In this document: positions 17,826-28,056 of the stretch, one piece after another | Position numbering within the stretch: the first letter of the stretch is position 1 | Layout of the letters: each line of letters begins with the position of its first letter | From: Deltaproteobacteria bacterium | GTDB taxonomy: Bacteria; Myxococcota_A; UBA9160; UBA6930 | Direction of reading: 5' to 3' | Length of the DNA stretch: 64,000 nucleotides | Assembly: GCA_016875395.1 (NCBI GenBank) | Contig: VGRF01000002.1 | Coordinates: 271,815 to 335,814, forward strand | Translations under genes and position numbers: made by a program | Notes under the pieces: model-generated | The model's input: the letters and a program-made list of their open reading frames with translations, nothing else | Told to the model about the DNA's origin: nothing | The model's database searches: none

Positions 17826-20259
17826 ATGAGCATGCTTCTGGTCCCCCGGCTCTCGCTAGCGGCGGCTCTTGCCGCGCTCGCACTCGCTTCTGCGCAAGCG
17901 CAGGAGGCCGCCGCGCCCGCGGCTCCCGCCGGCGAGGTGGAGGAGCTGATCGTCACCGGCACCGCGGCGACGGATCGCACCGCGCTCGACAGCCCCGTGC
18001 CCGTCGACCTGATCAGCGGCGAAGACCTCGCGCGCACGGGCGCGGTGGGCGACGAGCTCGGGCAGGCGCTCGCGGTCGCGGCGCCGTCGTTCAACTTCCC
18101 GCGCCAGTCGAACTCGGGCACCTCCGACCACGTGCGCGCGGGGCAGCTGCGCGGCCTCTCGCCCGATCAGCTGCTCGTGCTCGTGAACGGCAAGCGCCGC
18201 CACGGCTCGGCGGTCGTGAACTCCGAGACGAAGATCGGGCGCGGCACCGCGGCGGTGGACTTCAACACGATCCCGCTGGCCGCGGTCGAGCGCGTCGAGA
18301 TCCTGCGCGACGGCGCGGGCGCGCAGTACGGGAGCGACGCGCTCGCCGGCGTGATCAACGTGCTGTTCGACGAGGATCCCGACCGCACCGAGATCGAGGT
18401 CACGACGGGCGCGCACTTCACGCACCACGAGCCGACGGGTCGCGACATCAGCGACGGCGAGACGTTCACGCTCAACGCCAGCACCGGCTTCGCGCTGCCG
18501 AACGAGGGCTTCCTGCGTATCGGCTTCGAGCTCGAGAACCGCAACAAGACCAACCGCGCTGGCTTCGACGACGTGCCGTTCTTCGAGGACCCGCTGAACG
18601 CCTATCTCGCGGGGCGCCGCAACTACACGATGGGCGACCCGAAGACCGACGCGTACGGCGCGTGGTTCAACGGCGAGCTGCCTCTCGCGGAAGGCAGCCT
18701 CTACGCGTTCGGCACGATCAGCCACCGCGAGTAGCGCGGCGGCGCGGCCTTCTACCGCTACCCGATCAGCTCGCAGAACGAGCCGAGCATCTACCCCGAT
18801 GGCTATCGCCCGCACACGCGCGCCGACGATCTCGACTTCGCGCTCACGGGCGGATCTTGCGGGCTGGGCGGCCGACACGAGCGTCGGCTTCGGCCGCGAC
18901 GAGCTCGACTTCGGCGTGTCGAACTCGCTGAACCCCTCGCTCGGCCCCGCGAGCCCGACGCGCTTCGATTCCGGCGGCTACGAGTTCGGGCAACTCGCGC
19001 TGAATGCGGACGCGACCCGGGAGTTCGCGGTTGGCGCGCTCGACGGCCCGCTCACGGTCGCCGTCGGCGTCGAGTACCGTCGCGAGATGTACGAGACGAA
19101 GCGCGGCGATCTCGAGAGCTACGTCGCCGGCCCCGTGGTCGGGAACTCCATCGGCGCGCAAGCGGGCCCCGGACTAACGCCAGGCGATGAAGTCGACCTC
19201 GATCGCGACGTGGTCGGCCTCTACGTCGACCTCGCGGCCGAGGTGCTCCCGAACCTGCTCCTCGACGTCGCGGGCCGTTACGAGCACTACTCGGACTTCG
19301 GCAGCGAGGTCACCGGCAAGCTCTCGGCGGCGTTCACGGTGGGCGACGCCGTCACGTTCCGAGGCGCGGTCAGCAACAGCTTCCGCGCGCCCGGCATTCA
19401 GCAGAACGGCTTCAGCGACACATCCACCAACTTCGGGACTGCCGGCGCGCTCGTGCGCACGCGCACAGTGCGCCCCGACGACCCGATTGGGCAAGTGCTC
19501 GGCGCCGACGAACTCGACCCGGAGCAGTCCTTCAATGCGAGCCTCGGCGCGACCGCGCAGTTCGGGGATTTCTCCGCGTCCCTCGATCTGTTCCACGTTG
19601 CGATCGACGACCGCATCACGCTCTCGGAGCGCTTCTTCGGTCCCGGTGTGGAGGCGCTCGTTCAAGCGCTGCCCGGCGGTGCAGGCATCGAGTCCGTGCG
19701 CTTCTTCGCGAACGCCATCGACACCACGACGCAGGGAGTCGACGTGGTGCTCGGCTACGGCCACGAGGTCCTCGGCGGATCACTCGGGCTCGACGTGGCG
19801 TTCAGTTACGCCGACACAGAGATCGACTCGTTTCGCGATACGCCGAGCCAGCTCACGAACATCGATCCGACCTTCCGCCTCGTCGGCATCGAGGAGTCGA
19901 ACACGATCCTCACGGCGGCGCCGAAGACCAAGCTCGTGATGACCGCGGATTGGGAGAACGAGCGCTTCGCGTTCTTGCTGCGCGCGAGCCGCTTCGGCAA
20001 GGCGCAGCGCGTGTTCAACTTCGGCGGCGGCTTCGAGCCCTCGCAGTGGTACGGCTCCGAGTGGCAGCTCGACCTCGAAGGCGAGTGGCGCGTGACCGAG
20101 ATCGTCACCGTCGCGCTCGGCGCCGCGAACGTGCTCGACGAGTACCCGGATCGCTCGATCTACGACATCACGTACTTCGGGAATCTGCCGTACGACATCC
20201 TCTCGCCCGTCGGCGTGAACGGCCGCTACGTCTACGCGCGCTTGAACCTCAGCTTCTGA
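17826..20259 (+). pseudogene. TonB-dependent receptor, interrupted by a stop and a frameshift
   Basis: Signal peptide, TonB-box-like EVEELIVTGT (about residues 36-45), plug domain with RVEILRDGAGAQYGSDALAG, then a beta-barrel ending in YVYARLNLSF with terminal Phe. The first frame stops at a TAG (18732-18734). The same frame continues with recognisable barrel sequence (AAFYRYPISS) until about 18855, where the reading shifts by one and runs on to 20259. Two lesions mean either decay or assembly errors. Intact, it would be an ~810 aa outer-membrane receptor with several barrel segments typical of the large-substrate group. It lies outside the metal island. Confidence 0.75.
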
Positions 20260-20305
20260 GCGCGCCGTTCTGCGCGCGCAGCTCTCCGTCGTCGACCAAG
20301 CGCCC

Positions 20306-21292
20306 GTGCGCAAAGGCGGCAGCGCCGCCGAGGCGCTGCGCGAGGCGCTCGCGCTGGCGGAGCGCTGCGATGCGCTCGGCTACGCGCGCTACTGGGTGGC
20401 GGAGCATCACAGCCTGCCCGGCATCGCGAGCACGAGCCCAGAGATCCTGATCGGGCAGATCGCAGCGCGCACCCGCGCGATCCGCGTCGGCAGCGGCGGC
20501 GTGATGCTGATGCACTACAGCGCGCTCAAAGTCGCCGAGAACTTCCGCATGCTCGAATCGCTCTTCCCTGGCCGCATCGACTGCGGCCTTGGGCGCGCGC
20601 CGGGCAGCGACCAGCGCACCGCGGCGGCGCTCGCGTACCCCGGCCAGCTGCGCAGCGTCCACCACTACCCGGAGCAGCTCGACGACCTCGCCGCGTTCCT
20701 CACGGATGAAATGCCCGCCGGGCACCCATTTCGCGGGATCCAGGCGAGCCCAACGCGGGACGGCGTGCCCGAGCTGTGGCTGCTCGGCTCTGGCATCGAC
20801 TCGGCGCTGATGGCCGCCGAGCGCGGCCTGCCTTTCTCGTTCGCGCACTTCTTCGGCGCACACGCGGGCGGCGGCCCGAAGATCGTGGCCGCCTACCGCG
20901 ACCGCTTCCGCCCCTCGCGCTGGCTCGCCGCGCCGCGCGTGCACGTGGGCGTGATGACGATCTGCGCCGAGAGCGAGGAGCGCGCCCGGTACCACGCCGC
21001 GAGCCTGCGGCTCTCGCGCCTCAACCTCGCCCGGGGCGTGAACACCGGGCTCGCAAGCCCCGAAGAGGCGCTCGCCTACCCGTACTCGCAGGCCGAGCTC
21101 GACTACCTCGAGAAGGCGGCGATGCCGGCGGTGGTCGGCGACCCCGGGCAGGTCCTCGCGGGGCTCGAGCGCGTCGCCGCCGACTACGCCGCGGACGAGC
21201 TCGGCATCGTCACGTTCTGCTTCGACTTCGCGGCCCGCGTCCGCTCCTACGAGCTGATCGCCGAGGCCGCACGGCTCGCGCCGCGAGGCTGA
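20306..21292 (+). CDS. Luciferase-like flavin-dependent oxidoreductase (LLM, MsnO8-like)
   Basis: At least 328 aa. LLM fold: RYWVAEHHSLPGIAS, GSGGVMLMHYSALKVAE, LGRAPGSDQRTA, typical of F420- or FMN-dependent monooxygenases of the MsnO8 group. The GTG at 20306 is the first standard start, but the frame is open upstream, and LSVVDQAPV just before it is the conserved first beta-strand. Translation therefore probably begins near a CTG at 20270. The gene follows the broken TonB receptor by 46 nt. Confidence 0.78.
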   Translation: MRKGGSAAEALREALALAERCDALGYARYWVAEHHSLPGIASTSPEILIGQIAARTRAIRVGSGGVMLMHYSALKVAENFRMLESLFPGRIDCGLGRAPGSDQRTAAALAYPGQLRSVHHYPEQLDDLAAFLTDEMPAGHPFRGIQASPTRDGVPELWLLGSGIDSALMAAERGLPFSFAHFFGAHAGGGPKIVAAYRDRFRPSRWLAAPRVHVGVMTICAESEERARYHAASLRLSRLNLARGVNTGLASPEEALAYPYSQAELDYLEKAAMPAVVGDPGQVLAGLERVAADYAADELGIVTFCFDFAARVRSYELIAEAARLAPRG

Positions 21293-21346
21293 GCGCGTCC
21301 GCCGGAGAATCGCTCGCGATTCCGAGAGGTTACGCGAGCGGGGAGA

Positions 21347-21393
21347 GTGGTGGCCCAGGCCAGAATCGAACTGGCGACACCCGCATTTTCAGT
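21347..21393 (-). repeat. attL: displaced 3' fragment of tRNA-Phe
   Basis: Corresponds to positions 31-76 of the tRNA-Phe (anticodon loop to CCA end) on the minus strand plus one flanking base. It differs from the right copy at 21365 (T-loop), a change that still fits the T-loop consensus. Sequence after 21393 is unrelated to the tRNA. This is the original host tRNA end left behind when the island inserted. Confidence 0.88.
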
Positions 21394-21826
21394 CGGTCGC
21401 GGCGGGCCGAAGAAACGCTGAAACCACGGGAACTTGCGGGGTTAGATTCGCCCCGAGGGTAGTTGGAGGGGGCCACTCGGAGCGAAGTGGCCCCACGGTG
21501 GCCCCACCTCAGGCGCTCCGTGATTCCAGGTGCTTCGTCGCCCAGATCGACCCCGAGCACTGGAGTAGACGGCTACCTGTGTTTCTTGGCGCTGAACGAG
21601 CCGGTGCTCTTCGGCGGCCTGCTGCGCGCACTCATCCCCCATGAGCTCAAGGCGTTGGGTAATGGACTGCCGCTTCTCGACGTGCGCGTGTACACGCGCC
21701 CGGAGCAGCCGGCGAATCGGGCCGTGCATGACGTCCCGGGATCTCTCTCATGAGCGCAAGGCGAACGCCTGCGTGCGCTCGGCGTGCTGCGTGCCGACGA
21801 GGGTTAGGTGCGAGAGCGAAGACCCG
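21394..21826. other. Left end of the island, no convincing gene; GTGGCCCCAC repeats
   Basis: No supported gene. A perfect 9-bp hairpin GGGGCCACT/AGTGGCCCC (21469-21477 and 21486-21494) is followed by a second GTGGCCCCAC, so two direct copies lie about 100 bp from attL. A further copy lies in the integrase gene near 45325. Repeats near both ends could be integrase arm-binding sites. Confidence 0.4.
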
Positions 21827-21964
21827 GTGAGCGGACGGGAAGACATCCTGCGCGAAGCGCTGAGTGCATTCGAGCGCATCAAAGCCGACCCCGTGGAGAT
21901 CGATCGCGCTCCACAGATCGCTCAGCAGGCGCACGACTTGCTGGCCCGCAAGACGCCGAGCTGA
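21827..21964 (+). CDS. Possible small protein, 45 aa
   Basis: A GTG-started frame encodes a mainly helical, acidic peptide (DILREALSAFERIKADPVEI then QQAHDLLARK). It lies just before the DUF5681 gene in the same direction, where small phage-type genes are common. No family recognised and no strong ribosome binding site, so only tentative. Confidence 0.3.
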   Translation: MSGREDILREALSAFERIKADPVEIDRAPQIAQQAHDLLARKTPS

Positions 21965-22099
21965 GAGCACGCCGGAGGGCCACCGCTCTGACTACCCAAC
22001 AACCAGGCGACCGAGCCCGGCGGGGGGTGTGGGCGCCCACGGATCAACGCGGAGCTGCCCTGCAGCGAAGCGCTGATCACGAATACAATGTGGTCATCT

Positions 22100-22426
22100 A
22101 TGGATGCGCGACGAGATGAGAACGGCCGCTTCCTCCGCGGGCCTGGACGACCCAAGGGGTCTCCCAATCGCATCACGGCGAACGTCCGCAGCATGATCGA
22201 GGAGGCGCTCGCGGCGGAAGGCGGCGTCGCCTACTTGCGCAAGCAGGCGCGAGAGAACCCACAGTCGTTTCTCGCGCTCGTCGGCAAGCTCTTGCCGAAG
22301 GATGTTCGGACGAAGACCGATCTCCCCACGGTCATCTTCCGAGACTACACGGGGCTAGGGGCCGAGGTCCTCAAGCGCGTGGACGCGGAGCTAAAGCGAG
22401 AGAAGGGTTCGGCACCCCGCGCGTAG
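22100..22426 (+). CDS. DUF5681 family protein
   Basis: 108 aa (an in-frame ATG at 22088 would add four residues). The N-terminus DENGRFLRGPGRPKGSPN followed by a helical region with ENPQSFLALVGKLLPKDV is the DUF5681 pattern. These proteins are found in prophages and integrative elements, often near terminase or replication genes; their role is unknown. It marks the mobile backbone at the left end of the island. Confidence 0.72.
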   Translation: MDARRDENGRFLRGPGRPKGSPNRITANVRSMIEEALAAEGGVAYLRKQARENPQSFLALVGKLLPKDVRTKTDLPTVIFRDYTGLGAEVLKRVDAELKREKGSAPRA

Positions 22427-22810
22427 TTTCGCCCGAGATGCTGCGCGTCGACCCCGACGAAGCCGACTGGACGCTCGGAAACTGCGCCATAACAACTGCT
22501 CCACCGAAGCCGACCAGCGAGATCGGGCGCTCGATAGGGGCGCCGACGGGAGACCCGCCGGCGACCGAATCTCGGCGCTCAGGTTGGCCCGTGCCCCGGG
22601 TCCAGCGGCGATCGGCGAACTCGCGCAGCCGACCAAGCGATCAGATCGTCAGCGCGTAGACGACGTGGCTCCCGTGCCACGCCGACTTCCGAGCGCTGTT
22701 CGCGCGGTCCTCAACGAGTTGCGCGAAGCCTCGGGCGGCCGCCTGCGCAGTCGCGAGCGCGTATCCATCGCGGTACGCGGCTCCCAGTGGCTCGCGTGGG
22801 TGTGCGGCCG
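22427..22810. other. 384-nt region, probable gene remnants and left cargo seam
   Basis: No supported complete gene. A plus-strand frame through 22700-22800 contains AVRAVLNELREASGGRLRS, which looks coding-like but has no start or family. The similarity of the next segment to PyrE begins abruptly around 22811, so a recombination seam is placed near 22800. Confidence 0.35.
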
Positions 22811-23221
22811 CTCGGCCAGAAGCTCGCCGGCGAGTTGTTACTGGCGAAGCTGATGAACGGCGGCGCCTGGGTCGAGGCGGTGGGCGCGGTGCCGCTCGTC
22901 AGCGCGGTGCTCTCCGCCGCGGCGCATCACGACGCGGACACGAAGCTGCTCGGCTTCTTCGTGCGCAAAGAGGCGAAGAAGCACGGCAAGGGTCAGCAGA
23001 TCGAGGGCGCGTTCAAGAGCGGCATGAGCGTCGCGCTCGTCGAAGACACCACGACGACGGGCGGCTCCACGCTCGAGGCGCAGGGCATCGTGCAGGCTGC
23101 CGGCGGCAAGGTGGCGCGCGTGCTCTGCCTCGTGGACCGCGGCGAGGGCGCCGCCGAGGCGTTCGCGGCGCGCGGCGTCGCGCTCGAGGCGCTGTTCACG
23201 CGCGCCGACCTGCCGGTGTGA
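22811..23221 (+). pseudogene. pyrE: 5'-truncated orotate phosphoribosyltransferase
   Basis: About 135 residues match the C-terminal two thirds of PyrE: FFVRKEAKKHGKGQQIEG (mobile loop with catalytic Lys residues) and the PRPP-binding loop VALVEDTTTTGGST, then a C-terminal CLVDRGEGA. The first ~55-60 residues are absent, and the segment preceding the loop (VEAVGAVPLVSAV) may also be shortened. A GTG or ATG within this piece cannot restore the fold, so it is treated as a remnant. It sits at the left edge of the metal cargo. Confidence 0.72.
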
Positions 23222-23230
23222 GCTGCCCCG

Positions 23231-23761
23231 TCACGGGTAGCGCCCGAGCTCTCCACGGAGCGCCGCGCGCGCGCGATTGAGTCGCGAACGCACGGTGCCG
23301 ACCGGCACGCGCAGCTGCGCAGCGATCGCCTCGTAGTCGAGCTCTTCGACCTCGCGCAGCGCGAGGATCAGGCGCTGCTCTTCGCTGAGGCGCGCGAGCG
23401 CCTCGTCGAGGAGGTTGCGCTGCTCGGCGCGCTCGATCTCCTGGTCCGCGCCGCACATCGTGCAGCTGCGGGCCCAGTCGAGCCCGCCGCGTTCCTCCCA
23501 CTTGCGCCGACGCAGCTCGCTGCGACGCAGGTGGAGCGAGCGGTGCACCACGGCGCGCAGCAGCCAGGCGAGCACGTTCTCGGGCGCGCGCGGCGCGGCG
23601 GCGAGGGTGCAGAGCGCCTCCTGCACGGCGTCGTGCGCGAGGTCGGGATCTTGGAGGATTCGTTTGGCGATGCGCAGCAGGTGCGGCGAATGGCGCCACG
23701 CCGCGCGCGCGCGCGCGTCGGGCGTGTCGTCGCCGAGAGACTCGGCGAGGGCAGTCGTCAT
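23231..23761 (-). CDS. ECF-type RNA polymerase sigma factor
   Basis: 176 aa. Region 2 (RIAKRILQDPDLAHDAVQEA, about 35-54) and region 4 (LSEEQRLILALREVEELDYE then VPVGTVRSRLNRARAALR) are clear. A CTMCGAD segment lies in the linker. No anti-sigma gene is adjacent; the small exported His/Cys protein gene 92 nt upstream is the only co-directional neighbour. Could direct part of the island's expression (inference). Confidence 0.85.
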   Translation of the reverse strand: MTTALAESLGDDTPDARARAAWRHSPHLLRIAKRILQDPDLAHDAVQEALCTLAAAPRAPENVLAWLLRAVVHRSLHLRRSELRRRKWEERGGLDWARSCTMCGADQEIERAEQRNLLDEALARLSEEQRLILALREVEELDYEAIAAQLRVPVGTVRSRLNRARAALRGELGRYP

Positions 23762-23853
23762 GGAGCACTTTCCAGGCTCGCGGCGCGGAAGCGCGCGAGC
23801 GGACGGCATGAATCGCGGGCAGGGCGCTCGCTGCGCCCGGCGCTGGAGGCGAA

Positions 23854-24153
23854 TCAGCCGATGCTGGGCGGTGCGCGTGCGCGCGCGACGTCGAGCGCGT
23901 GGCTCGGACCGCCGAGCGCGATGCGCGGCGCGTCGCTGTGCGAAGCAGCGGGCGCCGCGACTGATGGTGCGGGGGGCGCCTCGTCCAGCGGGTTGCCGTG
24001 CAAGGGGCCGCACAAGGCGCAGGAGGCCTCGAGCGCGCTGCTCTCCGTGACGTCGTGAAGCGCGTGGCCCGCTGCATGTGCCGCGCGCAACGCGGGGAGC
24101 AGCGCGAACGCAAGCGCCAGCGCGAGTGAAATGACGTGACGGCGGAGAAGCAT
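23854..24153 (-). CDS. Small exported DUF2946-like His/Cys protein
   Basis: 99 aa. Signal peptide (ISLALALAFALLPALRAAHA) then a short domain with HALHDVTESS and CALCGPLHG. The CALC-plus-His pattern resembles DUF2946-type proteins that often accompany TonB receptors and metal transport genes. Possible periplasmic metal binder. Divergent from the flavoprotein gene; the shared 79-nt region contains GAGCGGCACTC at 24214-24224. Confidence 0.5.
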   Translation of the reverse strand: MLLRRHVISLALALAFALLPALRAAHAAGHALHDVTESSALEASCALCGPLHGNPLDEAPPAPSVAAPAASHSDAPRIALGGPSHALDVARARAPPSIG

Positions 24154-24232
24154 CTTCACGCCGATTAGTTCAGCGCTCGCTGTCGCGCAACTCGCAACGA
24201 ACCCGAACCACCCGAGCGGCACTCGTCAGGCG

Positions 24233-25384
24233 ATGCTCGAATGGCTCGTCGTCGGTGCCGGGATCCACGGCACGCTCCTCGCGCACCGCTTGCTCGCGTC
24301 GGGCCGCGTCTCGCGCGATCGCCTCCGCCTGCTCGATCCACACGACGAGCCGCTCTCCGCTTGGCGCTTGCGCGCGGAGACCGTGGGCATGCCGTTCCTG
24401 CGCTCGCCGTCGGTTCACCACCTCGCAGTTGAGCCCGGCGCACTCGTCGCGTTCGCCGCAGCGCGAGACCGCGGCTCCGAGTTCATCGGGGCCTATGGGC
24501 GCCCTTCCACCGCGCTGTTCGCGGCACACTGCCGCGACCTCGTGATGCGCGAGAAGCTTTGCGAGGTCTGCGTGCGAGCTGAGGCGCGCGGGTTGACGCG
24601 CAGCGCGCGCGGCTTCCGAGTCGAGACGACGAGCGGTGCGCTCAAAGCGCGCAACGTCCTGGTCGCCCACGGGCGCAGCCGTCTCACGCGCCCCGCATGG
24701 ACGCGCGAGCTCGCCGCCGCCGGTGCGCGGGTCGCCCACGTGTTCGAGCCGGGCATCGACGCGGCCCTCGCGGGCGCGCAGCGGATCGCAATCGTGGGCG
24801 GAGGCATCACGGCGGCGCAGCTCGCCGTACGCCTCGCCGAGCGCGCGCAGCTGACCGTGATCGCGCGTCACCCAATCCGAGAGCACGACTTCGATTCCGA
24901 CCCGGGCTGGCTCGGGCCGCGGCACCTCGCCGACTTCGCGCGGCTCCGCGATCCCGAAGAGCGCCGCGCCCGGATCCGCAAGGCGCGCAATCGCGGCTCG
25001 CTCCCGCGCGACGTCGCTCTCGCGGTCGACCAGGCGCGCACGCGCAGCGCGCTGGACTGGCGGAAAGACGAAGTGCGCTCCGCGGGCTTCGCCGGTGGCA
25101 CGATCGCACTCGACTGCGCGAGCGGCGCACGTCTCTCGTGCGACGCCGTCGCCCTTGCGACCGGATTCGCGCCCGAGCCGGCGCGCGATACGTGGCTCGG
25201 CGACGCAGTCGACGTGCTTGGCCTCCCGTGCGCACCCTGCGGCAGCCCGCTGGTCGACGGCGCACTGCGCTGGGCGCCGGGCCTTTTCGTGAGCGGCGCC
25301 CTCGCGGAGCTCGAGATCGGGCCCGCCGCGCCGAACATTGCGGGAGCGCGCATGGCGGCAGAGCGAATCCTCGCAGCGCTCTGA
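24233..25384 (+). CDS. FAD/NAD(P)-binding oxidoreductase
   Basis: 383 aa. FAD-binding [15 protein letters not shown] at the N-terminus (GxGxxG), a second dinucleotide-binding site [14 protein letters not shown] around residue 185, and ALATGFAP near 310. The two-dinucleotide layout resembles the lysine/ornithine N-hydroxylase-like flavoproteins, but substrate is not evident. It is the first gene of a run with the COG0523 GTPase and dihydroorotase; spacing to the next gene is 37 nt. Confidence 0.75.
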   Translation: MLEWLVVGAGIHGTLLAHRLLASGRVSRDRLRLLDPHDEPLSAWRLRAETVGMPFLRSPSVHHLAVEPGALVAFAAARDRGSEFIGAYGRPSTALFAAHCRDLVMREKLCEVCVRAEARGLTRSARGFRVETTSGALKARNVLVAHGRSRLTRPAWTRELAAAGARVAHVFEPGIDAALAGAQRIAIVGGGITAAQLAVRLAERAQLTVIARHPIREHDFDSDPGWLGPRHLADFARLRDPEERRARIRKARNRGSLPRDVALAVDQARTRSALDWRKDEVRSAGFAGGTIALDCASGARLSCDAVALATGFAPEPARDTWLGDAVDVLGLPCAPCGSPLVDGALRWAPGLFVSGALAELEIGPAAPNIAGARMAAERILAAL

Positions 25385-25414
25385 GTGCGAACTCGGCTGC
25401 CGCGAGCGGCACTC
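25383..25414 (+). promoter_or_regulatory. Inverted repeat GAGTGC/GCACTC before the COG0523 gene
   Basis: Arms at 25383-25388 and 25409-25414, ending 7 nt before the ATG at 25422; an inner CTCG/CGAG pair is also present. The 3' arm is part of GAGCGGCACTC, also found at 24214-24224 before the flavoprotein. Member of the island's repeated element (see 28008, 32607, 39218, 42298). Confidence 0.4.
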
Positions 25415-25421
25415 CTTGCGC

Positions 25422-26651
<1,230 letters not shown>

Positions 26652-26655
26652 AGCG

Positions 26656-27981
26656 ATGACGGCGCCCGCGCTCGACCTCCTGCTCCGAGGCGGAAATCTC
26701 CTCACCAGCGCAGGGGTGACGCGCGCCGACATCGGCGTTCGCGACGGCAAGATCGTCGCGCTCGGCGACCTCGAGCTGGAGCGCGCGGCGCTCACCGTCA
26801 AGGCTGAGCACCTGCACATCATGGCCGGCGCGATCGACACGCAGGTCCACTTCCGCGAGCCCGGCCTCGAGCACAAGGAAGACCTCGCGACGGGCACTGC
26901 CGCGGCCATCGCGGGAGGCATCACGAGCGTGCTCGAGATGCCGAACACGCAGCCGCCCACCCTCGATGCCGCAGCCCTCGCAGACAAGCTCGCTCGCGCC
27001 AGCGGCCGCGCGTGGTGCGACCACGCCTTCTACGTCGGTGCGAGCCCGAGCAACGTCGACTCGCTCGCCGCGCTCGAACGGCTTCCTGGCTGTGCGGGCG
27101 TGAAGCTGTTCATGGGCTCCTCCACCGGCGGTCTGCTCGTTGCGGACGACGAGACGATCGCGCGCGTGCTCGCGAGCGGTCGCCGCCGAATCGCGGTGCA
27201 CGCGGAAGACGAGGCGCGGCTGCGCGAGCGGCGCGCGCTGATCGGCGCGGGCGCGACCGCGGCCATGCACCCGGTATGGCGCGACGCGGAGACCGCACTG
27301 CGCGCGACGCAGCGCCTGCTCACGCTGGCCGAGCGCGCCGGGCGCCGCGTGCACGTGCTGCACGTGACCACTGCGGAGGAAGTCGCGCTGCTCGGGCGAC
27401 ACCGTGCGCTCGCGAGCGTCGAAGTGACGCCGCAGCATCTCACGCTGGCAGCGCCGCACTGTTACCAGGCGCTCGGGACGCTCGCGCAGATGAATCCGCC
27501 GATCCGCGACGAGCGCCACCGTGCTGCGCTTTGGGAAGCGGTCCGCGACGGCCGCGTCGACGTGATCGGCTCGGATCACGCGCCGCACACGCTTGCAGAG
27601 AAGGCACGCGCGTACCCGGAGTCGCCTTCCGGCATGCCCGGCGTGCAGACGCTCCTGCCGCTGCTGCTCGATCACGCCGCCACGGGCCGCCTGCCGCTGG
27701 CGCGCATCCCCGATCTCATGAGCGAGGGGCCCGCGCGCGTGTTCGGCATCGCGGGCAAGGGATTCCTGCGTGCGGGCTACGACGCCGACTTCTCGCTCAT
27801 CGACCTCGCGGAGAGGTGGACGGTGGAGAAGAGCTGGCTGCGCAGCCGCTGCGGCTGGAGCCCGTTCGAGGGAATGAAGCTGACGGGCAAGCCGGTGATG
27901 ACGGTGCTGCGCGGGCGGATCGCGATGCGCGACGGGGAGCTGATCGGAGCACCGACGGGAGAACCGCTGCGCTTTGCATGA
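26656..27981 (+). CDS. Dihydroorotase-like amidohydrolase with altered metal motif
   Basis: 441 aa of the PyrC class I/dihydroorotase family: GAIDTQVHFREPGLEHKED, GGITSVLEMPNTQPP, VHAEDEARL, and GSDHAPHT near residue 303. The first metal motif usually reads D-x-H-x-H, but here it is D-T-Q-V-H: the first His is Gln. Such paralogues accompany COG0523 genes and may replace or support the Zn-dependent enzyme when zinc is short (inference from family context). The gene follows the GTPase by 4 nt. Confidence 0.85.
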   Translation: MTAPALDLLLRGGNLLTSAGVTRADIGVRDGKIVALGDLELERAALTVKAEHLHIMAGAIDTQVHFREPGLEHKEDLATGTAAAIAGGITSVLEMPNTQPPTLDAAALADKLARASGRAWCDHAFYVGASPSNVDSLAALERLPGCAGVKLFMGSSTGGLLVADDETIARVLASGRRRIAVHAEDEARLRERRALIGAGATAAMHPVWRDAETALRATQRLLTLAERAGRRVHVLHVTTAEEVALLGRHRALASVEVTPQHLTLAAPHCYQALGTLAQMNPPIRDERHRAALWEAVRDGRVDVIGSDHAPHTLAEKARAYPESPSGMPGVQTLLPLLLDHAATGRLPLARIPDLMSEGPARVFGIAGKGFLRAGYDADFSLIDLAERWTVEKSWLRSRCGWSPFEGMKLTGKPVMTVLRGRIAMRDGELIGAPTGEPLRFA

Positions 27982-28007
27982 GCGCCCTCCGGTCGTGCGC
28001 CGGCGGG

Positions 28008-28045
28008 GTGCCGCCGCGAGGGAACGCAGCCTCGCCGAACGGCAC
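28008..28045 (+). promoter_or_regulatory. Nested inverted repeat before the COG0523-like gene
   Basis: Outer arms GTGCCG (28008-28013)/CGGCAC (28040-28045); inner arms GCGAGG (28016-28021)/CCTCGC (28030-28035) with an 8-nt loop. It lies 26 nt after the dihydroorotase stop and 11 nt before the ATG at 28057. Could be an operator or an RNA hairpin; no T-run, so not a standard terminator. Confidence 0.5.
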
Positions 28046-28056
28046 TCGCCCTAGCG

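Noticed and set aside
18732-18734. Recoded stop in the TonB receptor
   Set aside because: The codon is TAG, not TGA, no hairpin logic seen, and a separate frameshift follows; a lesion is simpler.
21394-22100. CRISPR array or transposase
   Set aside because: No regularly spaced repeats and no transposase motifs anywhere in the window.
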